Assembly: GCA_016794525.1 (NCBI GenBank)
Contig: JAEUJY010000145.1
Location: 1 to 38,059, forward strand
DNA length: 38,059 nucleotides
DNA from: Myxococcales bacterium
GTDB lineage: Bacteria; Myxococcota_A; Polyangia; Haliangiales; Haliangiaceae
Reading direction: 5' to 3'
In this document: piece by piece, positions 8,974 through 16,936 of the stretch
Layout of the letters: the number at the start of each line of letters is the position of its first letter
Numbering within the stretch: the stretch's first letter is position 1
Program-made: the position numbers and the translations under genes
The notes under the pieces: model-generated
Told to the model about the DNA's origin: nothing
What the model saw: the letters and a program-made list of their open reading frames with translations, nothing else
Databases searched by the model: none

Positions 8974-10485
8974 GTGGCGGCGACCCCTTCGATCGTGGCG
9001 CGGGCGGTGCTCGCGCTGGTGCTGATGGTGCTGTTCTTCGTGGCGGCGGCCGGCGCGGTGGTGGCGCTGGTGCTGGCCGGCAAGTTCCTGTTCGAGCTCG
9101 CCGCCGAGATCCACGGCCGCGGCATCCTGTTCATCGGGCTGGCCGCGCTGGCGTGCTTCGGCGCCGCCGCCGTGGTCGCGTGGTCGGTGCTGCCGCGCCC
9201 CGATCGCTTCGAGCCGCCGGGACCCGAGATCTCGGCCAACCGGCAGCCGACGCTGTTCGCCGAGCTGCGCCGGGTGGCGGTGGCGACCGGCGAGGCGATG
9301 CCGGCCCACGTCTACGTGGTCAACGACGTCAACGCGTTCGTCACACAGCGCGGCGGCATCATGGGCCTCGGCAGCCGCCGCGTGATGGGCCTGGGCATGC
9401 CGCTCCTGCGCACGCTCACCGTCAGCGAGCTGCGCGCGGTCATCGCGCACGAGATGGGGCACTTCTACGGCGGCGACACCAAGCTCGGGCCGTGGATCTA
9501 CAAGACCCGCGGGGCGATGGTGCGCACCGTCGTGAACCTGTCGAAGGCCGGCGCCGAGGCCGGCAGCATCCACGAGCTGATCCCGCTGATGTTCGCGGCG
9601 ATCCGCGCGCCGTTCCTGTGGCTCGCCAAGGGCTTCCTGCGGGTGTCGCAGGCGGTGAGCCGCGCGCAGGAGTACTCGGCCGACGGCGTCGCGGTGCGCA
9701 CCGAGGGCGCGCCGGCGCTGATCAACGGCCTCAAGAAGACCCACGCCGCGGCGCTGGCCCACCGGCTCTACCTGCAGAACGAGGTCGAGCCGATGATCGA
9801 GCGCGGCGTCCTGCCGCCGGTGGGCGAGGGGTTCTCGCGCTTCCTCGGCAACGCCGAGATGGGCAAGCTGCTCGACGGCGTGGTCGCCGCCGAGCTCGCC
9901 GAGGGCACCCAGGACCCGTACGACTCGCACCCGCCGCTGCGCGATCGCATCGCCGCCGCCGAGCGGCTGACCGGCGCGCGGCGCACGCCCGACGATCGAC
10001 CCGCGATCGAGCTGGTGATCGAGCCCGAGCAGTACGAGACCGAGCTGGTGCGGTCGATGGTCGATCGGCCGCTGGCCACGGTCAGCTGGCGCGACACCGC
10101 CCGCCACTGGGAGGCGACGTGGCGCGAGCAGCAGGCCAAGGCCCGCGCCGCGCTGGCCGACCTGACCATCGCGACCCTGCCGCGCGGGCTGCGCGAGCTG
10201 CGCGCGCTGGCCCGCCGGATCCACGGCGAGGCCGCCGATCACGTCGACGACGACGACATCCGCGGCTGGGCGGTGGGCGCGGTCGGCGCCGCGGTCGCGC
10301 TGCTCCTCGGCGAGGCGGGGTTCGAGCTGGTCGCGACGCCGGGCGCGCCGCACCAGCTGGTCGCGGGCGACGTCGCGATCGAGCCGTTCCGCGAGCTGTC
10401 GGCGTGGTGGCGCGGCGAGACCGCCGCCGACGCGCTGGTCGAGCGCTTCGCCCCGCTGGGCCTGGCCGATCGCCCGCTGGCGTGA
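8974..10485 (+). CDS. M48-family membrane zinc metallopeptidase
   Basis: A 503-residue protein with two N-terminal transmembrane helices (about 8-36 and 50-72) and a catalytic domain containing the zinc motif HEMGH (H159-H163) and the downstream third ligand E233 in SRAQEYSADGVAV, the arrangement of M48 (Ste24/HtpX-like) peptidases. These cleave membrane or misfolded envelope proteins. A hydrophobic stretch near 200-225 may re-enter the membrane, as in HtpX. About 230 residues follow the catalytic core, longer than HtpX, with a segment rich in WRDTARHWEATWREQQ-type helices of unknown role. The GTG start has a leaderless -10 six nt upstream. Confidence 0.88.
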   Translation: MAATPSIVARAVLALVLMVLFFVAAAGAVVALVLAGKFLFELAAEIHGRGILFIGLAALACFGAAAVVAWSVLPRPDRFEPPGPEISANRQPTLFAELRRVAVATGEAMPAHVYVVNDVNAFVTQRGGIMGLGSRRVMGLGMPLLRTLTVSELRAVIAHEMGHFYGGDTKLGPWIYKTRGAMVRTVVNLSKAGAEAGSIHELIPLMFAAIRAPFLWLAKGFLRVSQAVSRAQEYSADGVAVRTEGAPALINGLKKTHAAALAHRLYLQNEVEPMIERGVLPPVGEGFSRFLGNAEMGKLLDGVVAAELAEGTQDPYDSHPPLRDRIAAAERLTGARRTPDDRPAIELVIEPEQYETELVRSMVDRPLATVSWRDTARHWEATWREQQAKARAALADLTIATLPRGLRELRALARRIHGEAADHVDDDDIRGWAVGAVGAAVALLLGEAGFELVATPGAPHQLVAGDVAIEPFRELSAWWRGETAADALVERFAPLGLADRPLA

Positions 10486-10508
10486 GCCGGCGGGCGTGAG
10501 CCGGCGGG
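10481..10508. repeat. 14-bp tandem duplication at the M48 gene end
   Basis: CGTGAGCCGGCGGG occurs twice in direct succession; the first copy contains the TGA stop of the M48 gene and the second repeats it. Probably a replication-slippage duplication. Confidence 0.7.
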
Positions 10509-10543
10509 CGTCGCGCCGCGCGGCGTCGGCGCGATCGAGCGGA

Positions 10544-11443
10544 TCAGGGCGTGGCCTGGAACAGCGCCCAGGCGGCGCTCGCCGCGAAGCTGGGCCAGCC
10601 GTGGCCGCTGAACTGGGTGTCGGCGTGCTGGCACCAGCGCACGGTGCGGCCGCCGGCGCAGCCGTCGTAGGCGACGCACGGCGCCGGGGCGATCGGCGTC
10701 GACGTGGTGGCGCAGCCGGCGGCGCTGCGCCAGTGATCGCGCGAGCCCTCGCCCTGGGCGATCGGCACGACGGTGTCGTTGCTGCCGTGGATCACCGTCG
10801 CCGACACCGGATCGCCGGGGCAGGCGCCGAACGGGCCGCCGCCGGCGACCGGCGCGATCGCCCGGACCTCGCCGGGATCGGTCCCGCCGCGGAAGCAGGC
10901 GACCGCGTTGCTCATGTAGCCGCCGAAGCTGTGGCCCATGCTGTACGCCGCGCCGACGCAGTAGGTCGCGCGCAGCTGCGCCGACAGCGCGTCGTAGAAC
11001 GCGATGTCGCGGCCGTTGGCGGTCAGCTCCCAGCCGGTGTCGTTGGGGTCGGCGGTGACCGGCAGGCCCTGCGGGTACACGACGATCGCGCCGCCGCCGC
11101 TGGCCGCCTCGATGCCGAAGTACGCCCGCGCGTTGGCCGCCGTGCCGGTGCGGCCGTGCCACGCGAAGATGAGCGGCGTCGGCCGGTCCGGATCGTAGCC
11201 GGCTGGCACTGACAGCACGTAGGTGCGCGGGGTGCCAGCGACGGTGATCGTGCCGTTCTGCACGCCGGTCGCCTGCGGGGTGCCGCAGCCGCCGGTGGGC
11301 GCCGCGTCGATCGCCGCGCCGGCGTCGTCGCCGCCGCCACCGTCGACGTAGATGCTGCCGTCGTCGGGTGGCGTGACCGCGTCGTCACCGCCGCAGGCGC
11401 CGAAGCCGAGCCACGCCAGCGCGCACAGGCGGGTGAACCTCAT
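10544..11443 (-). CDS. Secreted alpha/beta-hydrolase lipoprotein (PHB depolymerase / feruloyl esterase-like)
   Basis: A 299-residue lipoprotein with lipobox LGFGAC (Cys17), an Asp/Gly/Ala-rich linker to residue 50, and an alpha/beta-hydrolase domain of the LpqC / polyhydroxybutyrate depolymerase type. Seen are VPAGYDPDRPTPLIFAWHG with the oxyanion strand, nucleophile S172 in SMGHSFGGY, D223 in HGSNDTVVP and H281 in SGHGWPS, a complete triad. Several Cys pairs fit disulfides. The family hydrolyses polyhydroxyalkanoate, feruloyl or acetyl esters; the substrate is not resolved. Its ATG at 11443 lies 6 nt after TACGCT. It is convergent with the M48 peptidase. Confidence 0.85.
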   Translation of the reverse strand: MRFTRLCALAWLGFGACGGDDAVTPPDDGSIYVDGGGGDDAGAAIDAAPTGGCGTPQATGVQNGTITVAGTPRTYVLSVPAGYDPDRPTPLIFAWHGRTGTAANARAYFGIEAASGGGAIVVYPQGLPVTADPNDTGWELTANGRDIAFYDALSAQLRATYCVGAAYSMGHSFGGYMSNAVACFRGGTDPGEVRAIAPVAGGGPFGACPGDPVSATVIHGSNDTVVPIAQGEGSRDHWRSAAGCATTSTPIAPAPCVAYDGCAGGRTVRWCQHADTQFSGHGWPSFAASAAWALFQATP

Positions 11444-11449
11444 CGCGGC

Positions 11450-11455
11450 AGCGTA
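11450..11455 (-). promoter_or_regulatory. -10 hexamer TACGCT, leaderless spacing
   Basis: On the minus strand TACGCT is followed by exactly 6 nt and the ATG of the esterase gene. The identical hexamer and spacing recur before the fatty acid hydroxylase gene. Confidence 0.5.
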
Positions 11456-11489
11456 GCAGCCGCCGCGCGGCGGGTGGGCGCCGTCCACG

Positions 11490-12212
11490 TCACCGGCCGA
11501 AAGGAGCCAGCGCCGCCTCGAGGTCGCGGTAGAGGTCGCGGGTCCAGCCCGGCGCGTCGGCCGGCGGCGCCAGGCCGTGGTCGCGCAGATCGGTCGGCGC
11601 CAGGATCGCGCGGACCCGCGGCCGCGCGCGGTCGCCGTCGTGCCACAGGCCGGTGTCGGCGACCAGCGTGAACAGCTCCTCGATCGCCGGGTCGCCCATC
11701 GCCAGGCAGCCGATCGACACGTCGCTGCCATGGATCATGATCGCGCCGCCCAGCGCGCGACGGCCGTCGACGGCGGCGTGGGCGCGGTCGAACGCGTTGG
11801 GGTAGTCGACGTGCAGCGACAGGTGGTAGTCGCTGCGCGGGTTGAGCCAGTCGATCGTGTAGACGCCCTCGGGCACCTGGCCGTCGCCCTCGCGCAGCTT
11901 GGGGCCGGCGCCGCCGCTGGCCGCCAGCACCGGGTAGTCGGCGATCCACGCCCAGGCGCCGTCGCGCCGCGCCCACACCTCGAGGCGCGCCTCGTCCTTG
12001 ACCGCCACCAGCGTCACCTCGGCGGGCGGGTAGGCGACGCCGGCGGCGCCGAAGTCGTCGGCCAGCCGGGCCCGCGCCGCGCCGCCGTACTGCGCGAGCC
12101 GGCTGGCGACCGTCGGCCCGCCGCCGCCGCGCTCGAGCAGCGCGCCGAAGCCGCCGTCGGCGCCGCAGCCGAGGCCGCCGAGCATCGCCACCACGAGCAG
12201 CCGCGCGCGCAT
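11490..12212 (-). CDS. L,D-transpeptidase (YkuD-family) lipoprotein
   Basis: A 240-residue protein with lipobox LGGLGC (Cys16). The catalytic signature IMIHGSDVSIGC (H161, S166, C169) is that of YkuD/ErfK L,D-transpeptidases, which cross-link peptidoglycan or attach proteins to it through a Cys thioester. Strand segments LVAVKDEARLEVWAR and VPEGVYTIDW match the start of the fold. It resembles the YafK/murein L,D-transpeptidase subgroup in having a helical C-terminal part. CACGCT lies 6 nt before the ATG. It is expected to act in the periplasm. Confidence 0.85.
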   Translation of the reverse strand: MRARLLVVAMLGGLGCGADGGFGALLERGGGGPTVASRLAQYGGAARARLADDFGAAGVAYPPAEVTLVAVKDEARLEVWARRDGAWAWIADYPVLAASGGAGPKLREGDGQVPEGVYTIDWLNPRSDYHLSLHVDYPNAFDRAHAAVDGRRALGGAIMIHGSDVSIGCLAMGDPAIEELFTLVADTGLWHDGDRARPRVRAILAPTDLRDHGLAPPADAPGWTRDLYRDLEAALAPFGR

Positions 12213-12218
12213 GCGTGA

Positions 12219-12224
12219 AGCGTG
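12219..12224 (-). promoter_or_regulatory. -10-like hexamer CACGCT, leaderless spacing
   Basis: On the minus strand CACGCT is followed by exactly 6 nt and the ATG of the L,D-transpeptidase gene. It has C in place of the first T of TANNNT. Confidence 0.35.
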
Positions 12225-12255
12225 CGCGGTGCCCCGGGCCCGCGCAAGCCGCGCC

Positions 12256-12936
12256 TCATCGGTCGAGGGTCCCGAACACCCAGTCGGCGATCGGGAACGT
12301 GATGTTGAAGTTGGTCCGCTGCATCCGCCGCGGATCGTGGTGCGCGGTGTGGTGGCGGCGCAGCACCCGCACCACCGCGCGCCGGCCCAGCCAGCCGTCG
12401 GCCGGCAGGTGATACGCGAAGTGCAGCCACTCGTAGGTCAGGAAGTACGCCATCGCGGTCGCGGCGAACAGCCAGCCCACGTTGGGCGCGAGCAGCGCGC
12501 CCAGCGCCAGGCCGATCGGCGTGGCCAGCGCGCCGAGGAAGAACACCAGCATCGCCGGCGGGAACAGCACCATGTGGAAGTCGCGGTGCGACTCGGCGGC
12601 CATCGCCGCGTCGGTGTAGAAGCGGTGGTGCTGGCGGGTGTGGCGCTCGTGGAGGATGCCCAGGCCCTTGCGGCGGTGGTGCATCGGGCCGCGGTGGCCG
12701 GCGTACTCGCCGAGGTTCGCGACCAGGAACGCCGCCGGGATCGTGAGCAGCTCGCGCCAGGTCGGCGCGTCGACCATCACCGCCGCCACGACGATCGCCG
12801 CCAGCGCGCCGACCGTCGTCGTCGCCAGGTGCCGCCACCCGCGGTAGCGCGGGCCGACGTGCGCGGCGCGGTACGCTGCGCGGAACGCCGCCACGTCAGC
12901 GGGGATCACCCCGGGCCGGTCATCGCCGTGGGTCAC
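12256..12936 (-). CDS. Fatty acid hydroxylase / sterol desaturase family protein
   Basis: A 226-residue membrane protein with hydrophobic segments at about 38-56, 65-80, 120-140 and 145-170. It carries the His clusters that bind the di-iron centre in this superfamily: GHRGPMHH (H81, H86, H87), HERHTRQHH (H96-H104), LHFAYH (H172, H176) and RHHTAHH (H195-H200). The family hydroxylates or desaturates lipids with O2. The lipid substrate is unknown. The GTG at 12936 has TACGCT exactly 6 nt upstream and no ribosome binding site. It is divergent from the lipoprotein gene at 13008, with only 71 bp between the two starts. Confidence 0.88.
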   Translation of the reverse strand: MTHGDDRPGVIPADVAAFRAAYRAAHVGPRYRGWRHLATTTVGALAAIVVAAVMVDAPTWRELLTIPAAFLVANLGEYAGHRGPMHHRRKGLGILHERHTRQHHRFYTDAAMAAESHRDFHMVLFPPAMLVFFLGALATPIGLALGALLAPNVGWLFAATAMAYFLTYEWLHFAYHLPADGWLGRRAVVRVLRRHHTAHHDPRRMQRTNFNITFPIADWVFGTLDR

Positions 12937-12942
12937 CCCGCG

Positions 12943-12948
12943 AGCGTA
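12943..12948 (-). promoter_or_regulatory. -10 hexamer TACGCT, leaderless spacing
   Basis: On the minus strand TACGCT is followed by exactly 6 nt and the GTG of the fatty acid hydroxylase gene. Confidence 0.5.
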
Positions 12949-12995
12949 CCGCGTGACGGCGGTCGCGCGGTGTGGCCGCGGTCGGCGCGGGCGCG

Positions 12996-13001
12996 TACCG
13001 T
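12996..13001 (+). promoter_or_regulatory. -10 hexamer TACCGT, leaderless spacing
   Basis: TACCGT is followed by exactly 6 nt and the ATG at 13008. With the opposing site at 12943-12948 it makes a compact pair of divergent leaderless promoters. Confidence 0.45.
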
Positions 13002-13007
13002 CACCGC

Positions 13008-13664
13008 ATGCCCTCGACCTTCCGCCTCGTGCTCCTCGCCGCCGCGCTCGCCGGGTGCGGCGGCGGCTCGTCCGTGACGCCGCGCGGCCACCGCACCGCC
13101 TCGGACTGCGAGCGCCTCGTGCGCCACACGATCGACGCGCTCGCGCGCGAGAACGGCGCCGGGGCGCCCACCGACGAGCAGCGGCGCGAGATCGACGCGC
13201 TGGTCGACGAGCGGTGCGGCGACGCCAGCTACCTCGCGTGGGTCGACGACCTGCCCGACGCCAGCTACGGCTGCCTGATGCGAGCCCAGACCATGGCCGA
13301 GGGCGACGCGTGCATGGCCGCGCTGCCGGCGGCGGCGCCCGCGCCCACGCGGCCCGCGCCGCCGGCCGGCCCGAAGTGCGCGGCGTTCGACGGCGACGCC
13401 ACCGGCAGCGCGACGCTGATGGGCGTGGTCACCACCGCCGACGGCGCGCCGTTCGCCGGCGCCACCGTCGTCGCGACCAGCGGTGATCAGGGGGAGCTCA
13501 CCGCCGTCACCGACTCCAAGGGCGGCTACCTCTTCATCGACCGCACGCCCGGCATCTACGAGATCACCGTCTACGCCGGCGAGCAGATCATCCCCCACCA
13601 CTGCGTCTCGGTCCCTGGCGCCGACGCCACCACCACCGTCGACGTCACCATCCCCGCGCCCTGA
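13008..13664 (+). CDS. Lipoprotein with carboxypeptidase-regulatory-like domain
   Basis: A 218-residue protein with lipobox LAGC (Cys17). Residues 25-120 are helical with several Cys (in DCERL, ERCGD, YGCLM and DACMA). After a Pro/Ala linker, residues about 125-215 form a CarboxypepD_reg-like Ig fold, with GVVTTADGAPFAGATVVATS and GGYLFIDRTPGIYEITVYA typical of the repeat. Such domains bind or present surface partners and often occur in outer-membrane proteins of this phylum. A specific role is unknown. Confidence 0.75.
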   Translation: MPSTFRLVLLAAALAGCGGGSSVTPRGHRTASDCERLVRHTIDALARENGAGAPTDEQRREIDALVDERCGDASYLAWVDDLPDASYGCLMRAQTMAEGDACMAALPAAAPAPTRPAPPAGPKCAAFDGDATGSATLMGVVTTADGAPFAGATVVATSGDQGELTAVTDSKGGYLFIDRTPGIYEITVYAGEQIIPHHCVSVPGADATTTVDVTIPAP

Positions 13665-13674
13665 GCGGCGCGGA

Positions 13675-14187
13675 TCAGCGGCGGCGGCGCGCGGGCGCGG
13701 CCGGTTCGTCTTCGAACAGCATCCGCGGGGCGACCTTGTCGGCCCCGATCGCCGCCGCCAGGCGGTCGAGCGCGCGGACCAGCTCGGCGCGCTGCGCCGA
13801 CGGCAGCGCCCGGATCGCGGCGATCATCTGCGCCTGCGGGGCTCGCGGGGCCCGCGCGACCATGCGCTCCCCGGCCGCGGTCAGGCGCAGCTCGGCGCGC
13901 CGGCGATCGACGGGGGAGGGGGTCCGCCGGACCAGCCCGCGCGCGACCAGGCGGGCCACCACCGTCGACACCGAGCTGGGGTCGGTCAGCGTGCGCTGGG
14001 CCAGCTCGCCCACCGAGGCCGCCGGCTGATCGCGCAGCGAGTGCAGCACGAACAGCTGCGCCGCCGACACCTCGGCGGTCGCCTCGGCGTCGCGGTCGGC
14101 CAGCCGCAGGAACCGGACGATCCGGCGCAGCGCGGTCAGCACGGCGGTGGCGTCGTCGGTCGGCGCCGGGCGCGCGGCGGTGGGCAT
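13675..14187 (-). CDS. MarR-family transcriptional regulator
   Basis: A 170-residue protein with the full MarR fold: N-terminal dimer helix, winged helix at about 45-110 with SVGELAQRTLTDPSSVSTVV, ARLVARGLVRRTPSPVDRRR (wing, including the family DxRR motif) and LTAAGERM, then C-terminal dimer helices. MarR proteins are usually repressors relieved by small phenolic ligands. It follows the helical-repeat protein gene on the same strand, 12 bp downstream, and TAACGT lies 9 nt before its start. The divergent ClC/LPG promoter region about 900 bp upstream is full of palindromes and is a plausible target. Confidence 0.88.
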   Translation of the reverse strand: MPTAARPAPTDDATAVLTALRRIVRFLRLADRDAEATAEVSAAQLFVLHSLRDQPAASVGELAQRTLTDPSSVSTVVARLVARGLVRRTPSPVDRRRAELRLTAAGERMVARAPRAPQAQMIAAIRALPSAQRAELVRALDRLAAAIGADKVAPRMLFEDEPAAPARRRR

Positions 14188-14199
14188 CGCGCGCCGACG

Positions 14200-15027
14200 T
14201 TAGCCGATCGCGGCGAGCTGCGCCGCGAGCGTGCGCGCCAGCTGATCGACGTGGGCCGGCAGGCGGTGGCCGGTCGCCGGCGGCTCGAGCGCGGACACCG
14301 GCGCCGCGTCGGCGGTGCAGGCGTGGACGAAGGCCAGCTCGCCGAGCACCAGCCAGGCCAGGTCGTAGACGTCGCCGGGGGCCACGTCGGGCGGGGCCGC
14401 GCCCAGCGTCAGCGCCGGGCCGGCGTGCCGCGCCGCCGTCGCGGCCACCATCGTCAGGCACGCCGCCAGCGCGCGGTAGCAGTCCGCGGGCCGGCGCCCG
14501 CGCGCGAACGGCGCCAGCGCGGCGACGCCGCCCAGCCGGGCGGCGTAGCTCGAGGCCCGCGCGACCACGCCGTAGACGTCGCCGGGCGTGATCGGCCGCT
14601 CGAGGGCGCGCGCCAGCTGGCGGTTGACCTGGACCAGCGTCGCCAGCACCGCGCTCGGCTCCTGGTCGGGCGCGACCGCCGGCGGCGCGACCGCCTCGGT
14701 GATCTGCAGGTGCTGCTTGATCGCGTCGACCCGCGCCAGCGCCGCGTCGATCACCTGGCGGACGTGGCCGGGCACGATCGCCGGCGGCGGCGGCGCGGCG
14801 TGGGCGAAGCGCGCGCTGGCCACGCCGAGCTCGGCGGCCAGCCGATCGAGCTTGTGCCAGGTGGCCAGCGCGACGGCGTAGCAGGCCCGGGGGCGCGCGC
14901 CGGCGACCGCGAGCGGGGGGCGGGCGTCCTCGGCGCGGCCCAGCTCGGCGCGGATCAGGTCGACCTCGGCCAGCAGGCGCTGGGCCTGGGCCAGGCAGTC
15001 GTGGGGGCGAACGTCCTCGAGCTTCAT
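14200..15027 (-). CDS. Uncharacterised helical-repeat protein
   Basis: A 275-residue, mostly helical protein with no signal peptide or clear membrane helix. A motif of the form xPx[DH][VC], usually followed by Tyr and a hydrophobic helix, recurs about eight times. It starts near residues 7 (RPHDC), 45 (RPRAC), 85 (VPGHV), 123 (EPSAV), 147 (TPGDVY), 179 (RPADCY), 216 (APGDVY) and 256 (LPAHV), mostly 37-40 residues apart. This looks like a repeat solenoid or a duplicated helical bundle. I do not recognise the family. GGAGG repeats precede the ATG at 15027. It is cotranscribed with the MarR regulator and divergent from ClC. Confidence 0.75.
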   Translation of the reverse strand: MKLEDVRPHDCLAQAQRLLAEVDLIRAELGRAEDARPPLAVAGARPRACYAVALATWHKLDRLAAELGVASARFAHAAPPPPAIVPGHVRQVIDAALARVDAIKQHLQITEAVAPPAVAPDQEPSAVLATLVQVNRQLARALERPITPGDVYGVVARASSYAARLGGVAALAPFARGRRPADCYRALAACLTMVAATAARHAGPALTLGAAPPDVAPGDVYDLAWLVLGELAFVHACTADAAPVSALEPPATGHRLPAHVDQLARTLAAQLAAIG

Positions 15028-15072
15028 CAGCGGAACCTCCGCCTCCAGCCTAGGACACGTTGCCGCACCGAT

Positions 15073-15111
15073 TCCATTGGAGCCCATGCAATTCGACGCA
15101 TGGGATCCCAT
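15073..15111. promoter_or_regulatory. Clustered palindromes in the divergent ClC / repeat-protein promoter region
   Basis: TCCATTGGA (15073-15081), the inverted repeat CCCATGC (15083-15089) / GCATGGG (15098-15104) and the perfect palindrome ATGGGATCCCAT (15100-15111) are packed between the two divergent starts. They are candidate operators, most simply for the MarR regulator encoded next to them. If the ClC gene used the upstream ATG at 15086 they would be partly coding. Confidence 0.45.
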
Positions 15112-15130
15112 CCATGTTACCTGGCGAGCC

Positions 15131-16936
15131 ATGGACGACCTGACCGACCTCGGCGACTTCACGGCGACCCGCCGGATGATCCCGATCGCGGCGCTGGCGA
15201 TCGCGGTGGGGATCCTGGCCACCTTCGTCGCCGAGCTGCTGCTGCTGCTGATCGCCCTGTGCACCAACCTCGCCTACTTCCAGCGCTGGTCGCTGGCCCC
15301 GGCGTCGCCGGCCGCGCACCACCTGGGGCTGGTCAGCGTCGTCGTGCCGGTGGCCGGCGCGCTGATCATCGGGCTGATGGCGCGCTACGGCTCCGAGCGG
15401 ATCCGCGGCCACGGCATCCCCGAGGCGCTCGAGGCGATCATGACCCGGGGCAGCCGGGTGCAGGCGCGGGTGGCGTTGCTCAAGCCGATCTCGTCGGCGA
15501 TCTCGATCGGCTCGGGCGGGCCGTTCGGCGCCGAGGGGCCGATCATCATGACCGGCGGCGCGTTCGGCTCGTTGATCGCGCAGCTGTTCGCGCTGACCGC
15601 CGCCGAGCGCAAGACGTTGCTGGTCGCCGGCGCCGCCGCCGGCATGGCCGCGACGTTCGCGGCGCCGATCGCGGCGATCCTGCTGGCGGTCGAGCTGCTG
15701 CTGTTCGAGTGGAAGCCGCGCAGCTTCGTGCCGGTCGCGCTGGCGAGCGCCACCGCGGCCACGGCCCGCACGTTCGTGATGGGCGCCGGGCCGCTCTTCC
15801 CGGTGGCGGCCCACGGCGGGGTCGGCGTCGAGGTGCTGGCGTGCTGCGCGCTGGCCGGGCTGGCGGCGGGGGCGTGCTCGGGGCTGCTGACCGGCGCGGT
15901 CTACGCGTGCGAGGACTGGTTCAAGCGCCTGCCGTTCCACTGGATGTGGTGGCCGATGCTGGGCGGCCTCGCGATCGGCGTCGGCGGGTTGATCGCGCCG
16001 CGCGCGCTGGGCGTCGGCTACGACGTCATCGGCGACCTGGTCCGCGACGACTACCCGCTGCAGGCGGTGCTGGTGCTGGTCGTGGTCAAGGCGCTGATCT
16101 GGTCGTTCTCGCTGGGCTCGGGCACGTCGGGTGGCGTGCTGGCGCCGCTGCTGATGATCGGCGGCGCGCTGGGCGCGCTCGAGGGCCGGCTGTTCCCCGA
16201 CGCCGGCCTCGGCTTCTGGGCGCTGATCAGCATGGGCGCGATCCTCGGCGGGACGATGCGCGCGCCGCTGACCGGGATGGTGTTCATCGTCGAGCTCACC
16301 CACGACCTCGACCTGCTGGTGCCGCTCGCGGTCGCGGTCACCGTGGCCCACGGCTTCACCGTGCTCGCGCTCAAGCGCTCGATCCTGACCGAGAAGATCG
16401 CGCGCCGCGGCCTGCACGTCAGCCGCGAGTACGCGATCGACGAGCTCGAGGTGCTGTTCGTGCGCGACGTCATGGCGACCGAGATCGAGGTGCTGCGCGC
16501 GGGCGATCCGGTCGCCGCGGCGCTCGCGACGCTCGGCCCGGCCGACCACGAGCGCAGCCCGCACCTGTTCCCGGTGCTCGACGACGCCGCCGAGCTGGTC
16601 GGCGCCGTGACCCGCCGCGAGCTGCAGGCGTGGGCCGCCGATCCGGCGCAGGCCGGGGTCGCGCTGGCCGCGCTGGCGCGGTCGGCGCCGACGGTGCGCA
16701 CCGCCGCGACGTTGCGCGGCGCGGTCGCGGCGATGGCGGCCCACGACGTCACCGCGCTGGTGGTGGTCAATCCGGCCAACCCGCGCCACGTCGTCGGCAC
16801 GATGCAGCTGCACGACCTGCTGAAGGCGCGGGTCCGCCACCTCGAGGACGAGCAGCGCCGCGAGCGGGTCCTGCCGTGGGAGTACGTGCTGCCGCGCTGG
16901 ATCCGCCCCCGCCCGGCGGCGGCGAGGCCGACGTGA
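15131..16936 (+). CDS. ClC-family chloride channel/antiporter with CBS domains
   Basis: A 601-residue membrane protein. The transport core (about 14-415) has the ClC selectivity motifs GHGIPE (93-98), GAEGP with the gating glutamate E135, and GSGTSGGVLAP (329-339). E193 in FEWKPR aligns by eye with the internal proton glutamate of E. coli ClC, favouring H+/Cl- exchange; this is inference. His replaces the usual Ser in GSGIPE. The C-terminal cytoplasmic part (about 445-570) contains two CBS domains (VRDVMATEIEVL and VVVNPANPRHVVGTMQLHDL) that usually bind adenine nucleotides. Its stop overlaps the next start as GTGA. The start at 15131 avoids the palindromic operator region; 15086 and a TTG at 15077 are alternatives. 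Confidence 0.93.
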   Translation: MDDLTDLGDFTATRRMIPIAALAIAVGILATFVAELLLLLIALCTNLAYFQRWSLAPASPAAHHLGLVSVVVPVAGALIIGLMARYGSERIRGHGIPEALEAIMTRGSRVQARVALLKPISSAISIGSGGPFGAEGPIIMTGGAFGSLIAQLFALTAAERKTLLVAGAAAGMAATFAAPIAAILLAVELLLFEWKPRSFVPVALASATAATARTFVMGAGPLFPVAAHGGVGVEVLACCALAGLAAGACSGLLTGAVYACEDWFKRLPFHWMWWPMLGGLAIGVGGLIAPRALGVGYDVIGDLVRDDYPLQAVLVLVVVKALIWSFSLGSGTSGGVLAPLLMIGGALGALEGRLFPDAGLGFWALISMGAILGGTMRAPLTGMVFIVELTHDLDLLVPLAVAVTVAHGFTVLALKRSILTEKIARRGLHVSREYAIDELEVLFVRDVMATEIEVLRAGDPVAAALATLGPADHERSPHLFPVLDDAAELVGAVTRRELQAWAADPAQAGVALAALARSAPTVRTAATLRGAVAAMAAHDVTALVVVNPANPRHVVGTMQLHDLLKARVRHLEDEQRRERVLPWEYVLPRWIRPRPAAARPT

